Part shown: positions 61,766-64,000 of the stretch, piece by piece
Position numbering within the stretch: position 1 is the first letter of the stretch
How the letters are laid out: the number at the start of each line of letters is the position of its first letter
Assembly: GCA_965224535.1 (NCBI GenBank)
Contig: CBDCZR010000043.1
Location: forward strand, 1 to 64,000
Direction: 5' to 3'
DNA length: 64,000 nt
DNA from: JBCDHN01 sp965224535
Lineage (GTDB): Bacteria > Verrucomicrobiota > Verrucomicrobiia > Verrucomicrobiales > DEV007
Position numbers and translations under genes: made by a program
The notes under the pieces: model-generated
The model's database searches: none
The model's input: only the letters and a program-made list of their open reading frames with translations
Told to the model about the DNA's origin: nothing

Positions 61766-62616
61766 TGAGCCGCAGCAGCGATTGGAGCTTCGATCCCGCC
61801 CGTTACCCCTCCGAGCCGTTCGTGCTGGATTGGTTGCGCTGCGCGGTGGCTGAGGGCTGCGTTCCGAGCCGGTTGGCCGAGTTTTTTCCGCAATTTCGGG
61901 CAGTCCAGCTCGATCGCGGGGAGGAATTGCGGCTGGAAATTCACGATTCCGGCGTGGGGTTGGTTCCCGTGCTGCGCACTCCGCATCGCGGCGATTTTGA
62001 GCGGCTCGTCCAGGCCCTGTTTCATCGCGGGGAGCCAAAACCCGTGCCGGAGGCGATTTCGGCGATGATGATCGGGGGATTGCGAAACGCCGCGCGGGCG
62101 GATTCGACCGATTTGGCGAAAAATCGTGGGATTCTCGTGCAACGCGGAAAATTCGCCTCGCTGGCGCACGATCGCGTCATTCTGATCCAGGATCGGCGGG
62201 CCTACAGCGGCGTTGCGGCCGCGGATTTGGGCTTCCAGGCGGAATTTTGGCTCGAACGATCGTCGATCGTCCGGTTGGAGCACGAGCTGTGTCACTACGT
62301 GGTGCGCCGCTTGTTTCCGAAGCACAAATTCGGCGTTTTTGACGAGTTGGTGGCCGATTTTGCGGGAATTTTCGAGGTTTTCGGGAAATTTGAGGCGGAT
62401 TTGTTCCTGCGGTTGATTGGGCTGGAGGATTACCCGAAATATCGCCAAGGTGCCAGATTGGAGGTCTACATCGGCGAGGAGGACGATTTTGACGCGGTGG
62501 CGCGTTCGTTGGTTGAGGCGGCGCGTAAGCTGGAGGCCGTGAGCCCGGATTGGAAGGCGGATTGGCCGGAAAACCGGGTTCCGATCGTTCGTGAGCTGAC
62601 GTTGGAGTTGGGCTGA
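61765..62616 (+). CDS. putative HExxH zinc metallopeptidase-like protein, unknown family
   Basis: ATG 61765 overlaps the stop before it, giving 283 residues. A HELCH motif in VRLEHELCHYVVRRLF and a later acidic helix (FDELVADFAGIFEVFG) match the gluzincin pattern HExxH...E/D. The N-terminal part is mixed (VPVLRTPHRGDFERLVQALF). No signal peptide. The pair with the upstream zinc-ribbon membrane protein may be a membrane-bound protease and partner. Function not known. Confidence 0.6.
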   Translation: MSRSSDWSFDPARYPSEPFVLDWLRCAVAEGCVPSRLAEFFPQFRAVQLDRGEELRLEIHDSGVGLVPVLRTPHRGDFERLVQALFHRGEPKPVPEAISAMMIGGLRNAARADSTDLAKNRGILVQRGKFASLAHDRVILIQDRRAYSGVAAADLGFQAEFWLERSSIVRLEHELCHYVVRRLFPKHKFGVFDELVADFAGIFEVFGKFEADLFLRLIGLEDYPKYRQGARLEVYIGEEDDFDAVARSLVEAARKLEAVSPDWKADWPENRVPIVRELTLELG

Positions 62617-62619
62617 AAA

Positions 62620-62653
62620 GGGACGGAAGGGACCTGAGGGACTGAAGGGACGG
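62620..62653. repeat. 9-bp tandem repeat (GGGACNNAA type), four units
   Basis: GGGACGGAA, GGGACCTGA, GGGACTGAA, GGGACGG follow one another between two convergent stop codons. Different length from the 7-bp arrays but similar in being short, purine-rich and intergenic. Confidence 0.75.
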
Positions 62654-62679
62654 CGTTTTTGCGCCAATCGACGTTTTGG

Positions 62680-63816
62680 TCAATTTTTGTCCTTTTGGCC
62701 GCTTTTGAACGCGTAAATCCCGCCATCCTGGCCGCAAATGACCAGGTAGCCGCTTGCTATCGCCGGCGAAGAGTTCATCCGCGCGCCGATGTCGTAGGTC
62801 CAAAGCTGCGAGCCGTCCGCGGGATCCAGCGCATAGAGCCGCCCATCGTCCGAGCCGATGAAAATCGCCTCGGGCGTGACCACGGGCGAGCTGTCGATGG
62901 CCCGCCGCGCGGTGAAATCCCAGACCAACTCACCGGTGGCGCGATCCAGGCAACGCAATTTTTTGTCGCGGCCGCCGATGATGACGTGCTCCTCCGTAAC
63001 CGCCGGCGAACCGATAAATTCCGTGCCGCCGGTGTCGTGAGCCCAGGCGCGCTGGCCGCTTTTCAGGTCGATCGCCAAAATTTCGCCCGCGTAGTGGGCC
63101 ACGTAGGCGATTTGGTCGCGAACGGAGCAGGAATTGGCCATGTAGGCGCCGATTTCAATCTCCTTGACCGCCGTACCCACGTTAGCGTCGATCAACCGCA
63201 AAATCTCGTCGCACCCGCCCATGATCACCACCCCGGTTTCCGCATCCACGCTCGGCGCACCGCGGATGTAGTTGCCGGTTTCCACCGTCCAGGCTTGTTC
63301 GCCGGTTTTTGCGTCGATGCCGTGGAGGTAAAAATCGTCGCTGCCGACCAAGATGAGCGTTTTGCCCTCCTTGGTGACGTAAAAGTTCAATCCGCCGACG
63401 ATTGCGTCCTCCGTTTGGTAGAGCCAAACCTCCTCGCCGGTGTCGCGCTTGAGGCCGAAGACGAAGCCATCGGAATCGCCGAAACAGACGAGATCGCCGG
63501 TGATGCAGGCCGGTCCTTCCACGCCGAGCTTGGTTTCGAACTTCCAGATCACCTCGCCGGTCTTCAAATCCAGGCAGTAGAAAAATTTGTCGAACGAACC
63601 CACGAAAACCCGGTCATCGGCGATGACGGCGGTGGCGGGAACGGGCGCATCGCAGGTGAAATCCCAGGCCAGCTTGAGGGGGAGCATCAGGGTCTCGCTG
63701 CTGATCCCCAGCATGTTGGGATCGCCCCGGAAAAGCGGCCACGTAGATTCAGCGCGCATCGTGGAGGCGGTTAGCATCAGGCTGGTGGCGACTAACAGAC
63801 GAACGGGCGATTTCAT
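62680..63816 (-). CDS. secreted PQQ-like beta-propeller protein
   Basis: Start ATG 63816 (KSPVRLLVATSLMLTASTMRA signal peptide); the longer frame adds a basic leader. Blades: STWPLFRGDPNMLGIS, TGEVIWKFETKLGVEG, TGEEVWLYQTEDAIVGG, TGEQAWTVETGNYIRG, SGQRAWAHDTGGTEFIG, TGELVWDFTARRAIDSS, DGSQLWTYDIGARMNS. Seven or more tryptophan-docking repeats make a regular propeller. No EF-hand. 378 residues. Probably periplasmic; substrate or partner unknown. Confidence 0.88.
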   Translation of the reverse strand: MKSPVRLLVATSLMLTASTMRAESTWPLFRGDPNMLGISSETLMLPLKLAWDFTCDAPVPATAVIADDRVFVGSFDKFFYCLDLKTGEVIWKFETKLGVEGPACITGDLVCFGDSDGFVFGLKRDTGEEVWLYQTEDAIVGGLNFYVTKEGKTLILVGSDDFYLHGIDAKTGEQAWTVETGNYIRGAPSVDAETGVVIMGGCDEILRLIDANVGTAVKEIEIGAYMANSCSVRDQIAYVAHYAGEILAIDLKSGQRAWAHDTGGTEFIGSPAVTEEHVIIGGRDKKLRCLDRATGELVWDFTARRAIDSSPVVTPEAIFIGSDDGRLYALDPADGSQLWTYDIGARMNSSPAIASGYLVICGQDGGIYAFKSGQKDKN

Positions 63817-63957
63817 GGAAAAATTTGGGTGTTTAGCGGCTTTTACCTCTATTTTGATGGGTTTCACGCGCATTTGGACAACCAACATGGGGTGGATGCA
63901 AGTTCGGGCTTTTGGTTGGACGTCAGATGTGTATCATGATCCCCATAAACCCTGCGT

Positions 63958-64000
63958 ATGAACGACGACGGCCAACACGAACTGCCACCCATCCCAAAGG
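63958..64000 (+). CDS. start of a gene cut by the right edge
   Basis: ATG 63958 opens MNDDGQHELPPIPK and continues past the edge. Only 14 residues are seen, so no family can be named. It is divergent from the propeller gene. Confidence 0.4.
   Translation, partial: MNDDGQHELPPIPK

Overview
The window looks like chromosomal DNA of a free-living member of the Planctomycetota-Verrucomicrobiota-Chlamydiota superphylum, most likely Verrucomicrobiota. This is inferred from gene content, not from a marker gene. The supporting families are DUF1501, DUF1549/DUF1553, a sulfatase, PQQ-like propellers, Uma2 proteins, an ECF sigma factor next to a giant Ser/Thr kinase, and secreted proteins with thrombospondin type-3 and YD-type repeats. 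No rRNA, tRNA or CRISPR array was seen.

Layout. 0-5 kb (minus strand): three secreted proteins (an RHS/YD-like protein, a second one running off the left edge, and a TSP3-repeat protein), with arrays of 7-bp tandem repeats between and inside them. 5-14 kb: an accessory island. It has a truncated hypothetical gene, a dead transposase, a HAD phosphatase, a TIR-NACHT-FGE protein, and a convergent three-gene overlapping operon that looks like a thymine-hypermodification cassette (DUF1599/Nmad1-like, ThyA-like and ADDT/5-hmdU-kinase-helical-like proteins). 14-22 kb: DUF1549/1553, a pectate lyase lipoprotein, a 2-hydroxyacid dehydrogenase, DUF423, an OmpH/Skp chaperone and gmd. 21.8-29.6 kb: an ECF sigma factor and a giant kinase gene. 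The kinase is cut by a complete IS1634-type element with a 6-bp target duplication and is decayed at its 3' end. 29.6-31.6 kb: a tandem duplication carrying two Uma2 genes. 31.7-43.8 kb: a glutaminyl cyclase, then a seven-gene minus-strand cluster for secreted carbohydrate or sulfate-ester breakdown and uptake (TIM-barrel epimerase, SSS symporter, two PQQ-like propellers, two glycosidase-like proteins, a nitrilase-sulfatase fusion). 44-52 kb: DUF1501, an M20 amidohydrolase, a MazF/PemK-type TA pair, purA, an FHA protein. 52-58 kb: thioesterase, tsaC/sua5, murJ, an MBOAT acyltransferase. 56.7-60 kb: a DUF1501-DUF1549/1553 pair with ATGA overlap. 60-64 kb: a third Uma2, a membrane zinc-ribbon protein coupled to an HExxH protein, another PQQ-like propeller and the start of one more gene.

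Two points run through the window. First, 7-bp tandem repeats recur at eight sites, both between genes and in coding frame, where they encode 7-residue peptide repeats. Second, several good genes carry single-base frameshifts, three of them at or beside a homopolymer run and others less precisely placed. This suggests either uncorrected sequencing error or recent decay, so the gene models at those sites should be read as reconstructions.
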